Part shown: positions 5,877 through 7,036 of the stretch, piece by piece
Layout of the letters: every line of letters begins with the position of its first letter
Numbering within the stretch: the first letter of the stretch is position 1
NCBI GenBank assembly: GCA_025453375.1
Contig: JALOQT010000099.1
Location: 1-7,036, forward strand
DNA from: Phycisphaerales bacterium
GTDB taxonomy: Bacteria > Planctomycetota > Phycisphaerae > Phycisphaerales > UBA1924
Reading direction: 5' to 3'
DNA length: 7,036 nt
The notes under the pieces: model-generated
Told to the model about the DNA's origin: nothing
Database searches by the model: none
Seen by the model: only the letters and a program-made list of their open reading frames with translations
Position numbers and translations under genes: made by a program

Positions 5877-5964
5877 CGCCCAACCCCTGGCAGCCAAGGC
5901 CCCGAAACTTCCCGGCGATTCGGCGGTTCGCCCGCCCGTCGAAGCCGCCCCAACCCGACCTCTC

Positions 5965-6004
5965 TGGCCATGTGGCCATGTGGCGATTTGGCTATCTGGC
6001 CATT
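5965..6004 (+). repeat. Degenerate 8-bp tandem array, right of the tRNA (5 units)
   Basis: In strict 8-bp register the units are TGGCCATG, TGGCCATG, TGGCGATT, TGGCTATC and TGGCCATT, consensus TGGCNATN. The array lies 44 bp before the start codon of the downstream gene, just upstream of its candidate -10 box. Because 8 is not a multiple of 3 it is unlikely to be coding. Confidence 0.8.
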
Positions 6005-6035
6005 TGCCGTGTGCCCCTTGGTCCTTCCCCTCCCC

Positions 6036-6041
6036 TATCAT
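6036..6041 (+). promoter_or_regulatory. Candidate -10 box (TATCAT) of the Minf_1886-family gene
   Basis: TATCAT ends 7 nt before the ATG at 6049, so transcription would begin at or beside the start codon. No Shine-Dalgarno is present in the pyrimidine-rich sequence before the ATG, which fits a leaderless mRNA. Confidence 0.45.
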
Positions 6042-6048
6042 CCCGGCC

Positions 6049-6519
6049 ATGCACGGCGAGGCCATACCAGACTGGGCTGCCATTCGGCGTCAGGCCAAGC
6101 GGTTTAGCCCGCACGCCTTTGCCTTTCTCCGCGAGGGTCTCGGCTTCACCGCCGACCAGATCCACGGCCCGCTGCCCGAGGCTCGCCAAGTCGACCTTGA
6201 CGGCTCCAGCGACCACACCACGCTTGCGGCCCACCTGGCCCCGGACCTCGCTCAGGACCCCCACGTCGCCACCCGCCATGTCACCGGCCAGCAGCTCTGC
6301 CACGGCTTGCGCGAACTGGCGGTCAAGCGCTACGGCATGCTCGCCGGCACCGTCCTGAAGACCTGGCGCATCACCCGCACCGAAGACTTCGGCATCATCG
6401 TCTACAGCCTCATTGACCAGGGCGAACTGAAAGTCAGCCCCGAAGATCGCTACGAAGACTTCGTCCTCGTCTACGACTTCGACGAAGCCTTCGCCCCCAC
6501 CGCGCTGACGATCGTCTGA
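6049..6519 (+). CDS. Minf_1886 / TIGR04138 family protein, function unknown
   Basis: The 156-residue soluble product matches a family of unknown function conserved in Planctomycetes and Verrucomicrobia, as I recall its pattern. An early FSPHAFAFLREGLGFTADQI block is followed by HVTGQQLCHGLRELAVKRYG, MLAGTVLKTWRI, TEDFGIIVYSLIDQGELKVSPEDRYEDF and a C-terminal YDFDEAF. It has no signal peptide or membrane segment, so it is probably cytoplasmic. The ATG at 6049 is chosen because it begins just before the conserved region and TATCAT lies 7 nt upstream. The upstream start at 5980 would translate the octamer array and is unlikely. The gene stands alone on the plus strand between the tRNA and a palindromic repeat, so context gives no clue to its role. 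Confidence 0.88.
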   Translation: MHGEAIPDWAAIRRQAKRFSPHAFAFLREGLGFTADQIHGPLPEARQVDLDGSSDHTTLAAHLAPDLAQDPHVATRHVTGQQLCHGLRELAVKRYGMLAGTVLKTWRITRTEDFGIIVYSLIDQGELKVSPEDRYEDFVLVYDFDEAFAPTALTIV

Positions 6520-6564
6520 CGCCCCCGGCCCACCGAGCGCCCCGGTGCTTCCAACTCCTGCGGG

Positions 6565-6749
6565 AAGATGCTTCACCACAGAGGCACAGAGGCGCAGAGA
6601 AGAGAATGCAGAGAGCTGCTTGGTGGCAGAGGCAGAGGCGCCTCGCAGCGATTTCATCCGCTCTGATGCGCATCGCCTCGCATCTCCCCCCACCTGATTC
6701 CCTCAGCATCTTCTTCTCCGTGCCTCTGTGCCTCCGTGGTAAGTGTCTT
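6565..6749. repeat. MITE-like imperfect palindrome of the ACCACAGAGGCACAGAGG type
   Basis: The outer arms 6575-6602 and 6713-6740 are inverted copies matching at 25 of 28 positions. Weaker pairing extends outward to about 6565 and 6749, and inward for roughly another dozen bases. The ~90-bp centre is unrelated and has no gene. Elements with arms reading like ACCACGGAGGCACGGAGG are scattered through many planctomycete and other genomes and are often mis-called as small proteins containing TTEAQRHGE. This one sits 45 bp after a stop codon and could fold in RNA as a long hairpin; no transposase is encoded. Confidence 0.8.
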
Positions 6750-6799
6750 TGAATCTCCAGCGTCACGCCCCGCAGGCCGAGTCCATCCAGCCTCGCGCC

Positions 6800-6807
6800 G
6801 GTATACT
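6800..6807 (+). promoter_or_regulatory. Candidate extended -10 box (GGTATACT) of the BatA-type gene
   Basis: TATACT (6802-6807) ends 8 nt before the CTG at 6816, so the transcript should begin at or next to it. The box overlaps the in-frame TGA at 6807-6809. A -35 hexamer is not evident. Confidence 0.5.
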
Positions 6808-6815
6808 GACTCTGC

Positions 6816-7036
6816 CTGGTCCTGCATCCGACCATTCTGCTGCTCGGTCTCGCCGCGGCGTCGGTGCCGGTGATCATCCACCTCCTGCTCAAGCGTCGCC
6901 AGCCGCCGATGGCCTGGGGTGCGATGCGATTCGTCCTCGAGGCCTATCGCCGTACGCGTCGGCGCAGCATTGAGCGCTGGCTGCTGCTGGCCGCACGCGT
7001 GCTGCTGTTGCTGCTGGCCGGCCTCGTGCTGGCCCG
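6816..7036 (+). CDS. BatA-type membrane protein, N-terminus (3' partial, probable CTG start)
   Basis: The 73 visible residues match the aerotolerance-regulator N-terminal region (BatA domain, PF07584-like). A first membrane segment, HPTILLLGLAAASVPVIIHL, is followed by a basic stretch with KRRQPPMAWGAMRFVLEAYR, then RTRRRSIERW, and a second membrane segment rich in Leu. Family members are inner-membrane proteins, often large, frequently encoded near MoxR ATPases and von Willebrand-type BatA/BatB proteins; none of those is visible here. An in-frame TGA at 6807-6809 bounds the start. Only CTC TGC CTG GTC CTG lies between it and the conserved HPTILLL, so CTG at 6816 or 6822 is the probable initiator. 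The first in-frame ATG (6909) would remove the first membrane segment. A sequencing error at the start is the main alternative. Confidence 0.82.
   Translation, partial: MVLHPTILLLGLAAASVPVIIHLLLKRRQPPMAWGAMRFVLEAYRRTRRRSIERWLLLAARVLLLLLAGLVLA

Noticed and set aside
5564..6358. 264-residue plus-strand open frame containing GLTGFEPVTSRLSSVRSNQL
   Set aside because: The motif is a translation of the reverse side of tRNA-Ile, a well-known source of spurious protein calls. The rest crosses both octamer arrays and overlaps the Minf_1886-family gene in another frame.
6531..6547. CACCG...CGGTG hairpin 11 nt after the Minf_1886 stop
   Set aside because: A 5-bp stem with no T run is weak; position is suggestive but the evidence is insufficient to call a terminator.
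6434..6892. Minus-strand frames with RHRGTEKK, TTEAQRHGEEDA and SAPLCLCG
   Set aside because: These are translations of the palindromic repeat arms, commonly mis-annotated as proteins, and they conflict with the BatA-type gene.

Overview
The window looks like a piece of a high-GC Planctomycetota chromosome, most likely from the Phycisphaerae. Three things point there: a secreted protein ending in two dockerin-like repeats and a terminal Gly-Cys, a member of the Minf_1886/TIGR04138 family (described from Planctomycetes and Verrucomicrobia), and a BatA-type membrane protein N-terminus. All family calls are by eye; no database search was run.

Layout. 2-2062 (+) is the 3' part of a large secreted or surface protein with propeller-like repeats, an Ig-like stretch and paired dockerin-like repeats. 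Facing it, 2254-3393 (-) encodes an M28 metallopeptidase. 3703-4170 (-) encodes an unrecognised small lipoprotein in a visibly AT-richer patch. 4374-5340 is an IS5-family insertion sequence with a two-ORF transposase joined by an A7 frameshift site. It is flanked by CTAG, and its right terminus is duplicated in tandem. A related ~40-bp repeat lies on each side of the IS. 5742-5815 (-) is tRNA-Ile(GAT), bracketed by two arrays of an 8-bp degenerate repeat. 6049-6519 (+) is the Minf_1886-family gene, followed by a long imperfect palindrome (6565-6749) of the dispersed 'ACCACAGAGGCACAGAGG' type. From 6816 the N-terminus of a BatA-type protein runs off the window.

The genes do not form a pathway or operon. 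They are single transcription units separated by 190-380 bp spacers rich in repeats. I see no defence system, CRISPR array or biosynthetic cluster. The most interesting signals concern expression and genome architecture. Several host genes have a TANNNT-like -10 box ending 6-8 nt before the start codon and no Shine-Dalgarno, which suggests leaderless mRNAs. The BatA-type gene has no ATG, GTG or TTG before its conserved N-terminus and may start at CTG. The IS, by contrast, has a -35/-10 pair and a strong AAGGAGG, and it takes its transposase stop codon from the CTAG target site.
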